From Cephalotus follicularis (Eukaryota > Streptophyta > Magnoliopsida > Oxalidales > Cephalotaceae): a stretch of 64,000 nt of DNA. Positions 25,939 through 37,330 of this stretch are shown piece after piece; position 1 is the stretch's first letter, and every line of letters begins with the position of its first letter. Where the stretch lies: NCBI GenBank assembly GCA_001972305.1, contig BDDD01001786.1, positions 194,274-258,273 on the forward strand. The letters are read 5' to 3'. The notes beneath the pieces were generated by a model. That model saw only the letters and a list, made by a program, of their open reading frames with translations. It was not told where the DNA came from and did not search any database. Both the position numbers and the translations under genes were made by a program.

Positions 25939-25949
25939 CTCTGACACCA
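25939..25949 (-). other. Element A primer binding site
   Basis: The minus-strand reading TGGTGTCAGAG is three bases inside the 5' LTR. It fits an initiator-Met tRNA primer with one mismatch. Confidence 0.75.
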
Positions 25950-25952
25950 TAC

Positions 25953-26141
25953 TGTAACACCCCACGCCCGCAGGGCAGACACGTGGCATTACTCTCAATC
26001 CAATACACAATACAATGGTCGGGACTAGCAATATAAAAATGCGGAAAACTTAAAACTTTACAATACATAACACTTGCGGAAGATACAATACAAATCCATC
26101 CATACAGTACAATGCAAATCTTTTACAATACAGTCTTTTAC

Positions 26142-26181
<40 letters not shown>

Positions 26182-26400
26182 GGAAATATGAGAGTAAGGA
26201 GAGAAAGAATTGACTTATATAGTCAATTCGATCAACTCTCCGAAACTCGGCCCAAAATCCTGACTATACATGCATACGGTCAAAAAAATATCAATAGGTA
26301 TAAGAATAACTTAATTCAAGACAATACAGTACGGTCCAATACGGTACTATACGGTACGATGTATGCATGAACAGTATAAAAGGGAATTCGAGTCGTCACA
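25953..26400 (-). repeat. Element A 5' LTR, internally deleted
   Basis: Both ends match the 3' LTR: about 190 bp at one end and 255 bp from the (GA)n tract to the other end. About 1.9 kb, corresponding to roughly 18920-20855, is missing. The junction lies where TTTTACAAT meets the (GA)n microsatellite. The TATA box is kept, but the palindrome array and the 122-bp duplication are gone. Confidence 0.88.
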
Positions 26401-26405
26401 CAAGC

Positions 26406-27429
26406 GTTGACGATTCCTAGCGTTCATGCAATTTTACAGTAACAGAGCATGCATTTTCACACTTCAATTCATCCAACAACAACATATAATCATATCTAAA
26501 CCATCTTGACATAATATGCATGCTATATCTTCAAAATCATGTCATAAACCCTACCTCAAAATGCTATCCCAGGATTAATTGGATTAAGTCTTCTCCTTGG
26601 AGTTCCAATCTCCACCAATTCAATTCAACTTCAAATTCCAGAATTCAATCTACGTTTGCATGTTAACAGTAAATATAGAACAAAAATCAGTATGTATATA
26701 CCAATTGAATAACTATAGCAATAACTGAATTCCAAAAACAGAAGCTTACCAATCAATCCCAGCTTCTATTTCAATCTTTTTGAACCTAATTCTTCAACAT
26801 GCAAGCCCAGTTTACTTCAGAGTGACTTCCCTCCTTTCAACATTTTTAACTCTCAGCTCCACTCACTCTAACATCTTATTTAAAGAAACTTTCATCTCAG
26901 TGCTTCATCACTTTTTCTAACTCAAGTTTTTAACATTTTCTTTCCTCTCTCACTGTTTTCTTCTTTTCTCTGTTTTTCTTTCTTTCAGTTTTTTGTAGGT
27001 GACAAACGTTCATGACACTAATCTCACCCCTAACTAGCAGTTGGAGCCACGTTATGCATTGCTGACACGTTTCTAGGACACCTGCCCTGTTAAGAAAACA
27101 TTCACGCCATTACTCTGTTTTAATCGACGTGTATCAGATACCTTTCTGCATACAAAGCATCGACGGTATGCTCCTTGGCGTCGACGGTTTGGCACCCGCC
27201 CAAAACGTCGATGCTTCCTTCTTTGGCGTCGACAGTTTGGCCCCAAGTTCTGTTTTCTTAAACTTTATTCAACTAACTTTCAATTTAGTCCTATAATTAA
27301 GCCCTCAATTTCACCGAATAACAATAATTAGCTTGATCTATGAACAGTTAAGCATTAAATTTCAAATCAATGTATACTTTATTTATCATTTGTACAATAT
27401 ACATTAAATTTGAAATTATGGTTATTACA
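26406..27429 (-). repeat. Element B 5' LTR, part proximal to the insertion of A
   Basis: Colinear with 11603-12631 of the 3' LTR. It contains the second copy of the 5' palindrome array (27121-27240: AGCATCGACGG, GGCGTCGACGG, AACGTCGATGC, GGCGTCGACAG). Confidence 0.85.
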
Positions 27430-27906
27430 ATATAAACCTGAAACGAACAAGAAATCAAACAGGTTAGGGGTAAAAAGTGTCGACTTCTTTCCAAAAAGCA
27501 TCGATGTTATTTGAAGAAAAACTTCGACTTGGTTTAGAAAAACATCGATGTTCTCAGGATTTAGGAGAGGCAGTAGCAGTTTTTAAAAGTGTTGACGTAA
27601 GAAAGAAAAGCGTCGATGTTTTTAGAAAAAAGCGTCGACATATTTTGAAAAGCGTTGATGTGTTTTGGTGGTTGGAAGAGGGAGTGGCTCATTTTAAAAG
27701 TGTCAACTTTGTGTGATAAAGGCGTTGATGCCTTTCAACAAAAGCGTTGACACTTCCCAACCCAACCCAAGAAATTAAACTCCCAACCTACCAAAATCAT
27801 GAAAAATTCATTCTACACTATCCAAAATCAAACCAAACTTCAAGGTTTAATCAAATATATGTATATAAACATATACAAGCTGTTTATATATGGAAAATCA
27901 CCAGAG
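27430..27906. repeat. LTR remnant C, right part, with palindrome array
   Basis: Resumes element C after B. 27476-27760 holds about ten palindrome units of mixed quality (GTGTCGACTTC, AGCATCGATGT, ACATCGATGTT, GCGTCGATGTT, GCGTCGACATA, GCGTTGATGTG, GCGTTGACAC). The boundary with P at about 27907 is a guess. Confidence 0.45.
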
Positions 27907-29299
27907 TGTTGTACTGAATGTCATGAAAGCTCTATGTAAGTCCAAGAGACTGGTCAACAAATAGCTTAGGTCTTTAAAGGACCACTTCATCATGCGTCTT
28001 CGAAAATGGTTCATGAAAGGTTTGGACAAGGACACTGTCAACTATTGAAGATGTCACCTTCACACTCATCTCTTGGAATGGAGATTCCCACCCTAAGGGA
28101 GGCGTTAATCCCAAATTATAATCTATTGGAAAGTACATTCCCAACTTGAGGGAGACGTTATTCCCAGATTCTCTTTGAAGGTAGATTCTTGCTATGAGGG
28201 GGTGTCAATCCATATTCGATATGACTACATGAGTTTAGCACGGTCCCTTCATGCGTACAGGATTACACCATAAGGGTACAAAGCACCTTGTCATATCTAC
28301 AGTAGGTGTAAGGTCCCGACATTTTTATAATTTAATGTATATTGTAATTCCAATTAATGTACATTGAATTGTAATTATAATGTAGCTCCCAAGTTTCAGT
28401 TGAAAATTGGGCAAAGAATGGAATGCATTTTGAGGTGAGAATGTGTGAGTATATATTTTGTTGGATTCTTAATTCCCTTTACCATAACACCTAGCTTTTG
28501 AGAATTAAGCCACCAATTACTCCATATGTCTAACCTACACACCAAATAAGTACCATTATCACGTATTCCCTAACAATTGACATTTCAAATTAAATCCACC
28601 ATTACTTAATATCTTGCCACAAAAAATTAATTCATTGTAATACAATAAACCAACCAAAAACATTGCGATCATTACCTACAAACTTGACACCTATAATATA
28701 AAACCAATGTCCACCGCCTGTTAGAATAAATCCAGCATTCCTATTCTTCTCATCAATAGCATTTAACATTAAAACTAGCAAAAAGGCCAACATCACTAAT
28801 TGATTTACACCATCCAATATCAGCAATATATCTCACTTTCTACTCTATTATCCACCGATTGGTTCATATTATATCATCAACAGTTTGCATTTCCTCCCAT
28901 CTAACAACCAACAGCATAATTGTCATCTCTCTCCACCAATTTCTACTGACATCAAGAGAGAATAAAAGTGGGGGATTGAAATGATGATAAAAGAGGGTTA
29001 CTAAATTGTAGTTGCATGAGATTTGAGAGTATTGCTTTTGGACTTGCATGGGGGATTATATTTGAATTGCAACTGAATTCTTGAAGAGTTCCTTGTAACC
29101 GTTGGAGATTGAAGCTTGGAAAAGGGCTACTTTGTTTCGTCATTGGATTCTTCATTAAACTCAGCCCCTACTTCAACCATATTTGAGGTAGGAAATTGTT
29201 GAATACCCTTTGAATTAGCAGCAATGCATGGTGATTGTGGAACTGAATATACATTTTAAATTGTTCATTTGAATTCTGTTAACTATCATATATGCTCTA

Positions 29300-29540
29300 A
29301 ACGTCGACGATTTATTTCTGAATGTTGCCGCTTACTGGCTATTCAGACGAATTTTATTCAAATTATCAGTATAAACCATCGATGGGTTACTGAAACCTCT
29401 CCTTGATTTGCTAAGCGTCGACAGTTAGCAAAATTGGAATAGCTTAAAAGTTACTGTCAGTCATAAGCGCTGACGGTCAATCTAGACAACGACACTTTGG
29501 TTAAGCGTTGACGCCTATAAATTAAGCGTCGCTGCTTAAC
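29300..29540. repeat. TCGA-palindrome array in LTR F
   Basis: Units AACGTCGACGAT, AACCATCGATGG, AGCGTCGACAG, AGCGCTGACGG, AGCGTTGACGC and AGCGTCGCTGC lie in 240 bp. Confidence 0.7.
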
Positions 29541-29907
29541 TCCTCTGTTCTCCAAATCTTGTTTAAATGATTCGAAGTAACTTTATCAAGTTTTCTCAAG
29601 GATCTTAACTCCTTCATACTAACTGAGCTATGCATTTTATATTGCTAAGTGACTGTGCATTGATAGTGAAAGGGTTTTTATGTACTTAGTGTTAAAATAA
29701 TTGCATCAAACCAGTATTTTCATAATACTTATTTGTAACGCCCGGTATTTTTCGTTTTGTAATATTTCGTCATAAGATGTAATCTTATGTTGAATTAATG
29801 AAAATGCTGGAGACTTAGACCTCAATAATGTTACCAACCCCTAATTTTTGTTTTGAGGAAAGAAATGTGCATGATAAACCAAAAACGGCGCAGTTTTGGA
29901 GCAAACG

Positions 29908-30060
29908 CGTCGATGTCTTTGGAAAGACATCGACGCCTATGGGAGCAAAGGCGTACGTGAGTGCATGTGCATGCACATCGATGTAGGCAAAGACATTGAC
30001 CCCTACGTATGAAAAGGAAAAAGACATCGACGTCTATGGAAGACGTCGACGTCTTTGGAA
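29908..30060. repeat. TCGA-palindrome array in LTR E, 5' copy
   Basis: Five RTCGAY cores in GACATCGACG / GACGTCGACGTC contexts, 174-326 bp from the LTR start. Element B has an array at nearly the same distance. Confidence 0.75.
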
Positions 30061-30814
30061 AGAATGTCAGTCACGTTATGAACTGACAGAGTAACATGCA
30101 AGAGGGAAGGAATTAGAATCCTTGCAGGCGCCTTTAGGCACGGAAAGGAGACGTGTTGATCATGCACAATGGCCTCCTGACCTGCATGACTAAGGAAAGA
30201 TGAAGAAGGTAACAAGTGTTACCATGCATGCCACCTACAAAAGAAAACATGTGAAGAAAACAAAAGGGAAGGCAGAGTTCTGGGAAAGAGGGAGAGAACA
30301 CGAGAGTGTTCATTGAATGCAAGGAGAAAGAAGATGGGGGAGCCATCTGCATAAGAACAACCCCTCCCCACATCTCTCTCTCATTTAAACACCAAAGGAA
30401 AGGAAGAGAAGGAAACCAGTGAGTGGGAGAAAGAGAGAAACACCATTGTTGAGCTTGATTGGAGCTAGAGACTTGGAGCTCGTGGATTGTAGTTGCTGAG
30501 AGGATCTTGGAGCTACTGTGGCCAGAACTTTGGAACTCAAAGAGGTGGACTTTCCAGTTCCTAACTTGGAACGATAAGGTAGGGGAAAGTGGTGATTCTT
30601 ATACATGCTTTTTGAGTTCTAAGATAATGAATGCCATTGATGAGTTGCATGTTAATGGGTGGATTGTAATTTCTAGACTTCTATGATGATTACTGTGAAA
30701 TATGGAGTAACCATGCATGTGTGATTACATGAATATGTGAACCGGTTGTGTAAAGGATGAATTTGATATGGGATTGGTGTGTTAATTTTATGGAGAAAAC
30801 GTTCTGGGTTGGGT

Positions 30815-31330
30815 AGACATCGACATCTACACGAAGGCGTCGATGCCTTCGTGCGAAAATGTGAAAGACATCGATGCTTGAGTAAAGACATCGATGCCTT
30901 TTCTGGGTATTTTAGAACAGTAATGTTATGCCTTCGTGTGTGAATGCGAAAGGCATCGATGTCTTTGGGAAGACATCGACGCCTTTTCTGGGTTTTGCAG
31001 AACAGTAGTGTTTACTGTTATTGGTGAACTGCCCTTGGGATTACATGTTTTATGCATGAAATGATGTTCTGATTATATTCCCTGTTAACCAGTAGCATGC
31101 CTTACACCTTGAAAGGGTGAGATTCGTCTACATGGAGGATTAAAGGGCCGGATTCTACCCTTTAGAATCGAGTTTTGCAAACCGATACCTCCTGGTATCA
31201 TAAAAACATCGACGTCTTTGGAAAAGCATCGATGTCTTTGGTCCAAAAACGCCTGGGAATAACTGCTCACAATGTTGGCGCCTTAAGGTAAAAGACGTCG
31301 ACGCCTTTGGGATAAACATCGACGCTTATC
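30815..31330. repeat. TCGA-palindrome array in LTR E, main copy
   Basis: About ten units in 515 bp, mostly AAAGACATCGAYGCCTTT-like, some paired in inverted fashion (GAAGGCGTCGATGCCTTC at 30834-30851). The array lies 1.08-1.6 kb from the LTR start. Confidence 0.8.
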
Positions 31331-33860
31331 CCTCTGTTTGGAAGAGTTTCACTCGAATGGGACCTGTTAGACCCGAAACGACTCTAGAAACGATCCTAGA
31401 TGCATTCTGAGCATATGTTTGCATTATTACTGTATTGTGGATTGCATTGTGGTTGATTGCTAAAAAGTGTTAACCATTTTGAAAAGCTTGCATGATTATT
31501 AAAAATCATTATTTGCACGAAAATGTACATTTGCCAAATACGTATATATTTTTGAAATGACTGGGGAAAGTATTTTCCAAAGACAGAGAAATGTTTAAAT
31601 GATTGGTTATACAATCAAATCGTATTGTTTTAAGTTTTATAACTTATTGCAACCTGAGAACGGAGTTTTATGTTTTAAACAAACATATTTGATCAAGTAA
31701 TTATATTTATTTGCTTGACTTGTACTATACGGTGTTTGTGCTTGTTGATTATTGGCCGTTGTGCTAATAACCTGTTGATTGTTTAGCCGTCGTGCTAAGC
31801 AACCTGTACGGAGGACTTGCTTCAAACCGTTCGCAAACGGGGATTGGAGTAAGAGAGCATGACGTTGGGACCAGGAGGTGGCGACGGTCATGACGATTTG
31901 TTTGTCTGGTTCCTTTTGGGGACATGCTTGCTACTTGTGTTGATATAGCCTTATGAGGTTATACCTGTATTGTGAACATGCATATACTTACACATGTATA
32001 TACTGTGATATATATACACTGCGATATATATACTGTACTGCATCATAATGCATTCATTCATGTTGCTCATTATCATATACCTCGAACTGTATTTATGAGT
32101 CTTTTCACTTAGCCGAGTGAGGACAAAGGCTAACCCCTACTATAACAGATTGATGGAGTGAGGTTGATATGGAGCAGCGCAAGGAGACTTAAAGAGAAGA
32201 CTGAGTTATTCTTATATTATTATGTATTGGATTTTGGAACAATGACTTTTGGATTATTGTAACGCAGTTTATTTTATGTTATTCCGTACTGTATTATCAC
32301 GCTCCGTTTATGGGCGATCGACAGTGTTAATGAGTTTTATATAAACTTTGTGGGTATCACGTAGTATGGGATGCGTGATACGTATTTAAATTCAGCTTAT
32401 ATCATGATTATTGCTTCCGCTATTAAAGGTTTTTGTTTTATGGATTATTGCATGAGCTGAATTATGTTGTGTTGATTGCCTTACCGCTTTAATGTTGACC
32501 TCTTGGGGAAAACGGGGTGTGACATTATTTTATACAAAAATATTTTTAACATTAGTATTTTCAAATTGGTGTTTAATACACTGAGTAAAAAATGTTTTCA
32601 AGTAGTTGTATAGTTCAACAATTGTGAAGTAATTTATCTCTAGTAATGAGACCAATGTTTTTAAATTACAAATTTATGTAATTTTATCAATGATTGAGTA
32701 TATGTTGTTCAATGGTCAGAGCATGCTATTGACAGTAGAGGCGGGCCTACGTGCGAGGAGTTGGCTAGTACTTCCTCCCCCTATTGTCGCCACATGGACG
32801 AGATTGCTTACCCGCTTCATGCCTGTAAGGATTGTTTTTACCTGGATCCTATTCGTTCACCGAAATGTGTTAGACGATAGGCAAGGGTGCATCATTTGGG
32901 CCAGAAGTTGGCTATGAATGGCACCATATGGGTGTTTGGACAATTGTGATTGATCCATTGAGTGATTCTATGATAAGTGATTATGTGGCCATTTGGCATG
33001 ATTGCTTTTGGAATAAAGTAAAAGTATTTTCATATACAAATCTATAGTATCATACATTCATCATAATTGCATATTCATTTAGTATACTTTTTTTCCTTAC
33101 TTAGCCGATTGGAAAAAGCTAACACTAACAGTTTCAGTTTGATGCAATTACAGAAACCAGTGAAAGAGTTTCACCAGTCGTACCTTTTATTTTGTTTTGT
33201 ACTTTACATTTCTTTAATGTATTGTAATAAACAATGTTTATGGTTTCAGTGTACGGTATGGAACGTACATGTATACCTAATGTATATATATTCAGCATTC
33301 ATGTTAGCTTCCGTATTTTAAATTTAATGTTGAAATCAGAATTTTCTAAATTGTGATAATAATGAATGTAGTGTAAAAAGGGTGTGACAGTAGACCTACA
33401 CCTACTTTTGTAATGTATTAGGTCATGGGAGACGTCTCATGTGCCTTATCAAGCTCGTTCCATAAAAGATTGAGTAAATTGGCCATGACCTATCATTCAT
33501 GCACCCTGATACATTTACCCTTGGAACTTGAACAAAGTTCTAAAGGATGGTTCAAGGTTATGCGCTTGAGGTGGCCGTAAATGCCTCTCTTCAGGGATCA
33601 TTGTTGAAGCTCTTGGTACGGTAGCTAAAAGGGTAAGCGGGCTTTGTAGTGTGGTGTATTTTTCCTTTAATTTTAAGGGATAAATCACATGAGCCTGTTT
33701 TCTAGGGATTGAGTTTGATGACGAATTAAGTGTTGATAATGTTTTAGAATATCCAGGATTCTATTTTCGTAAATGAATAGGATCATGGTTGACTAATCTT
33801 TATAAGGGTTATATTCCTTTTTGGGATCAATTTTTTGTAACTGATACGAGGATAAAACTC

Positions 33861-33870
33861 TATAAATAGA
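33861..33870 (+). promoter_or_regulatory. Likely TATA box of the P LTR promoter
   Basis: TATAAATAGA lies about 220 bp upstream of the LTR/primer-site junction, a usual spacing for a plant LTR promoter. Confidence 0.55.
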
Positions 33871-34081
33871 GGCTTCTAGACTTACAAGAGAAGAGGACTT
33901 CCAACGGAGCCAAGATAGAACACAACACTTGTGATCTCTCTTCCAAACTCTATAAAAATCCTTAAGAAAATACTTATGTTTTTTCCTGAGCCTTTCTCAA
34001 CAATCATCCTTGTTCTTACTGATTTCGTACTTAACTACATATTTCTAATACCCAATTCTCTAAAAACACACCCTAAAACAT

Positions 34082-34100
34082 TTGGCGACTCTGCTGGGGA
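34082..34100 (+). other. Element P primer binding site
   Basis: TTGGCGACTCTGCTGGGGA begins one base after the LTR end. This form is characteristic of Tat/Ogre-like plant Gypsy elements, for which an arginine tRNA primer has been proposed. Confidence 0.65.
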
Positions 34101-34114
34101 GATAGTTTTACAAG

Positions 34115-34555
34115 ATGGCTAGAACAAGGAATGCAGCCACCAGTCAACATGGAGACAATGAGGTTGAGCAACACCAACAGAGCTAGGTTCCACTTCCAAA
34201 CAATATCCAGGATGGAGCATTGGTAGCATCCCTCCAACCCATCATTGAATCCATCCAAACCACACAAAATACCATTCTTACCAACCTGTAATAACAACAA
34301 CAAACATTGCAACAACACCATCTCACCATTCAACAACAGCAAGCTTTCATGACACAGTTTTTGCATAACTATGTAGCGAGACCCACCGTCGCACCGCCTA
34401 CCCAACCCATTCAAATAAAACTTGCCACCGCAGCAGTGCCAGGGGGACAACATGATACACCTCTTCTCGAGCAACCACCCATTCAAGTGCCCTAGCAAAC
34501 GCCGCAATTCGTGCATGCGTCCAATCCACGATGTCCTCCTAAAATAATATGTTTG
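34115..34555 (+). pseudogene. Element P gag N-terminal fragment, broken
   Basis: It starts MARTRNAATSQHGDN right after the primer site. A glutamine-rich stretch follows (34280-34370) and then a proline-rich one. Stops fall near 34183, 34290 and 34493, two of them where CAG or CAA would be expected. No gag core domain, protease or RT follows; the sequence changes character near 34560. Confidence 0.55.
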
Positions 34556-34869
34556 CCTTGTTCTCCACAAACAATTTCTAATAGTGAATGTAGAACGTTA
34601 AATTATAACTTAAGCAATACATAAGTATACATGTTATCTAACCATATGTTTGGTTTGTTATATAATAGATATTAATTTAGTTGTGTTTTTATTGTCATTT
34701 GATGCTTGATATATGTTTTAGAATGTTCAATTATATTATCACGAACTCTCTTAACTTAGTTGGTGGAACTTATGATCCTCTATTCAGTCACACGATCCTG
34801 ATCCTACAACCCATAATTGCTCATTGGTGGGATCTCAATTCTAACAACCTTGGTCAACTCTTATAGAGT

Positions 34870-35400
34870 ATACTTTGTGTTCTATTCCCAACTTAACAAG
34901 ACACTTAAATATAACACCATATATTGCAATGCCAGTATGAAGAGATAGAACATCACAGAAGTTCAAATTGCACTTCTCTAACTTCCAATCGGTATCCACA
35001 AATTGACTTGTCAAAACCATGTACTAAATTTTCTGACCCCGTTTCCACAAATTTGTTGTAATATTAACTCTGTTTACACCTTTCAACATTGTCTTCATTA
35101 TTTTCTTCTCAATATCATAGGTCGATACACAATCCTTTTTCAAAGTTATCCGCGAGATATTTTGATAATGAGGAGTTGAAGCCCTCATCAATACATTAAA
35201 TAACTCGATCTCAATGAAACTAAATAGTAACTCGTTAACCATTACCATATAAGAAACAATCTCTCCTATCTTTGCATGATCGTACTTGAAATTTTCAATT
35301 GCAAACACACTTTCTGACATTGCTTGATTGGCATGAATATGCAGTTTCCCCCTTTGTAGAACTCTTTCATCTTGGAAAAGCATTCAAGTGCTTTCTGTAA
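34870..35400 (-). pseudogene. hAT-superfamily transposase fragment
   Basis: On the minus strand an open frame of 119 codons (35383-35024) resembles the central part of plant hAT transposases: a MVMVNELLFSFIEIELF region like the family's 'I..DLPF..VE' block, KDCVSTYDIEKKIMKTML, and RVNITTNLW where family members have 'SLTTD.W'. After a stop at 35024 the similarity continues (YMVLTSQFVDTDWKL) to about 34870. The catalytic Asp in the TTD position is replaced by Asn. The ends and the terminal inverted repeats were not found. Long dead. Confidence 0.6.
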
Positions 35401-36077
35401 TGGGGTGTGGTAACCATTTTAGGTTGTCTAACTATCGCTCTACAATGGATGCACTGAAGCTTTGTTCGTTTTGCTGCACGTAAAACATATAATGCCCATA
35501 CATTTGGGCTTTCGCATGGGACTCACGGTTTTTCCCTTATTGATAGATTGGTAATAATTTTTAGGAGGTCACACATTCTGGTTTTGCCATGAGCTCAACA
35601 TGCTTAATCTTGGAGTTTCCCCCAACTACTCAACCAATCTACAAAAAGATGATTTATGTGATTATGTTTTAGATCATTTCATATATAACCCAATAAATTT
35701 CCCCCTCTTTTAGGTTTAGGACAAACAAGAGACACTATAACTTAACCTCAGCATTCCCTAGCAACTTTACTAGGGTGGCTCCGGGAAGGGGTGTTACAGA
35801 TGGTATGCGGTTGTAGTGATGGCGATGGGTGATTTAAGAGTGGGATGGTGCGACGTGATTTGAGAGTGTGAGAGTAGTGTAAGAGTGTGAGAGTAGTGTA
35901 AGAGTCTGAGATGTTTAGATGAGTGTTGGTTATATAGGATGAGAATATATTAAGTTTATTATATGATAGGGAGTATAGTAGTATAGATACACCCATCCAT
36001 AAATCGAAAAAGAATATATATATATAGTTGACTATTTTTATAATTATATATAGGTGTCATGTATTTAAATAATATAC
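35401..36077. other. Unclassified DNA with an LTR-start-like boundary and a 19-bp repeat
   Basis: Read on the minus strand, 35798 begins TGTAACACCCCTTCCCGG, an LTR-like start with no partner found. 35864-35908 is a 19-bp tandem repeat (GAGTGTGAGAGTAGTGTAA, 2.3 units). 36015-36050 is AT-rich. No gene is seen. Confidence 0.45.
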
Positions 36078-37330
36078 AAGAAGGGGGTGAATTGTATAGT
36101 ATGAAAAATTATGAACAATTTTAAGAAATTGCAAACCAATTAAACAATTGAAGATGGTAACAGTGTAAAAGCAAGATAAATTTATGGTTAAACAAATGTC
36201 AACCAAAGTGCAATTCACAAACACATAAACAAAGTAATATTGCAGTAAGTAAATATGCTTAAAATTTAATTGCAAGTAAGAAAAGAGCTAAGGGATAGAG
36301 AAATGCAAACACTATTTATAGTAGTTCGATTAAACTCTTTGCCTACGTCCATTCCCCAAGGGACCTCCTTGAGATTTCACTAGAAATTTGTAACCTTACG
36401 AATACACCACGATTTGAATTTCGGGAGAAATTCAAGAACTCCTAACACCTAGGACGATCCCCTTAGAGGACAACTTTAATGATTGACCTCACTCACAAAG
36501 ACTTCTTCACTCAAAGTCTTACAAGGGTCACCCACCTTTAATTATAATATCTTGTATAGAGATAGTGTTTAAGTGAAAACTATTACAATCTTTTTGTAGG
36601 TCAGATTTTGCTCTAATAAGCTCACAAGAATAAAAACACTTTACTAGGGTTTACAAAAGTTATGTGTGAGTGTTTGTGAAAATGCATCTTTTAGAAGATT
36701 TGGATCACTTGTAAGTTGCTGAGGATTATGGACTGGTTTTCTTCTTGTTTTAATCTTATGAAATAAGCCTCCTTTATATAGCAATTTGGTGTAGAAATTC
36801 GTTGCTTAAAGATTTGGTATAAAAAGTCTTCAAACCAGCAAGTGAATTCACTAGCCGTTAGTTGACTTTTCACAATTACGTTGATTTCTTTTTATTGCGT
36901 CGATGTAATGTTTCCTGGGTTTGATATTAGGTGCAAATTACGTCGATGTACTTCACAAATATGTCAATGTTTGTTCTTCATTTTCTAGGTTTCTAGGTTG
37001 AAGATGAATTACATCGATGTTCACTAGAATGCGTCTATTCATTCGGATCACGGGTAGACATGGAAAGCTTCAGTGAAAAGGCGTCGATGTCATCAAGAAT
37101 AGCGTCAACATTATTTGTAAAAACTTTGATTCCATAGAAAGCATCGATGTAATAAGTTAACTTGCACAGTCTCACAAGCTTTGTTCCTTAAGGCTCAAAG
37201 TACAAATGCTTTTGTTAGAATTTTAAACTTAAACCCTATAACAATTTCACAATGAATTTAACCGACATATATAAGATTAAAACAATAATTACATCAACAA
37301 CAATTACATTAAACCAAAAAAAAATGAACT
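36078..37330. repeat. Repeat G1 (unclassified interspersed family)
   Basis: Starts near AAGAAGGGGGTGAATTG. It shares with 57085-58230 the ordered phrases GGGATAGA, ATTTATAGT, GTTCG and CCTACGTCCA, and a palindrome array about 0.8 kb downstream. Class unknown: no coding sequence or clear long terminal repeats. Confidence 0.6.
36895..37150. repeat. TCGA-palindrome array in repeat G1
   Basis: Units GCGTCGATGTA, ACGTCGATGTA, ACATCGATGTT, GGCGTCGATGTC, AGCGTCAACAT and AGCATCGATGTA, roughly every 40-50 bp. Confidence 0.7.

Larger units (their letters stand above)
18728..26400 (-). mobile_element. Element A: Ty3/Gypsy chromovirus-type retrotransposon nested in the B 5' LTR
   Basis: Minus strand. 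The 5' LTR is 26400-25953, the internal region 25952-21113 and the 3' LTR 21112-18728. Flanking pentamers are CAAAC (18723-18727) and CAAGC (26401-26405). The undisturbed sequence in the other B LTR reads CAAGC, so this is a target duplication with one later change. Domain order matches B, but the gag, LTR and spacer sequences differ, so A is a different family. The two LTRs differ greatly in length (448 against 2385 bp) because of an internal deletion in the 5' copy. Confidence 0.9.
10220..27429 (-). mobile_element. Element B: full-length Ty3/Gypsy chromovirus-type retrotransposon, interrupted by element A
   Basis: Minus strand. The 5' LTR is 27429-26406 plus 18727-17322, the internal region 17321-12632 and the 3' LTR 12631-10220. 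Without A and its 5-bp duplication the two LTRs are about 2430 and 2412 bp. Both start TGTAATAACC and end GGGTGTGACA on the coding strand. The order gag-protease-RT-RNase H-integrase-chromodomain is that of Tekay/Del chromoviruses. The flanks TTAAA (left) and ATATA (right) do not match as a 5-bp duplication; an ATTAAA/ATATAAA resemblance may be a decayed one. Confidence 0.85.
29734..32524 (+). repeat. Solo LTR E (2791 bp) with perfect target duplication
   Basis: Starts TGTAACGCCCGG and ends CGGGGTGTGACA, flanked on both sides by TTATT (29729-29733 and 32525-32529). The element lies in LTR F. It has two palindrome arrays and a purine-rich leader-like region at 30380-30590 (GGAGCTAGAGACTTGGAGCTC), similar in style to LTR X. 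It is the product of recombination between the two LTRs of a former element. Confidence 0.85.
28307..33389 (+). repeat. Solo LTR F (net ~2.3 kb), interrupted by solo LTR E
   Basis: Starts TGTAAGGTCCCGAC and ends AGGGTGTGACA. Flanks GTAGG (28302-28306) and GTAGA (33390-33394) match in four of five bases. Without E and its duplication the length is about 2287 bp. A palindrome array lies at 29300-29540, 990-1230 bp from the LTR start. No internal coding region is associated. Confidence 0.75.
27907..34560 (+). mobile_element. Element P: 5' part of a Tat-lineage Ty3/Gypsy element (LTR, primer site, gag start)
   Basis: The LTR end CCCTAAAACA at 34080 is followed by TTTGGCGACTCTGCTGGGGA, the primer-site form typical of Tat/Ogre-type plant elements, then by a gag N terminus. 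The LTR probably begins near TGTTGTACTG at 27907. It is split by solo LTR F (28307-33389); without F it would be about 1.1 kb. A degenerate repeat GGAGGCGTTAATCCC / GGAGACGTTATTCCC lies at 28075-28215. Everything after about 34560 is missing. Confidence 0.6.

Noticed and set aside
34073-34570. 165-codon minus-strand frame
   Set aside because: It lies antisense to the primer site and gag start of element P, which are better supported.
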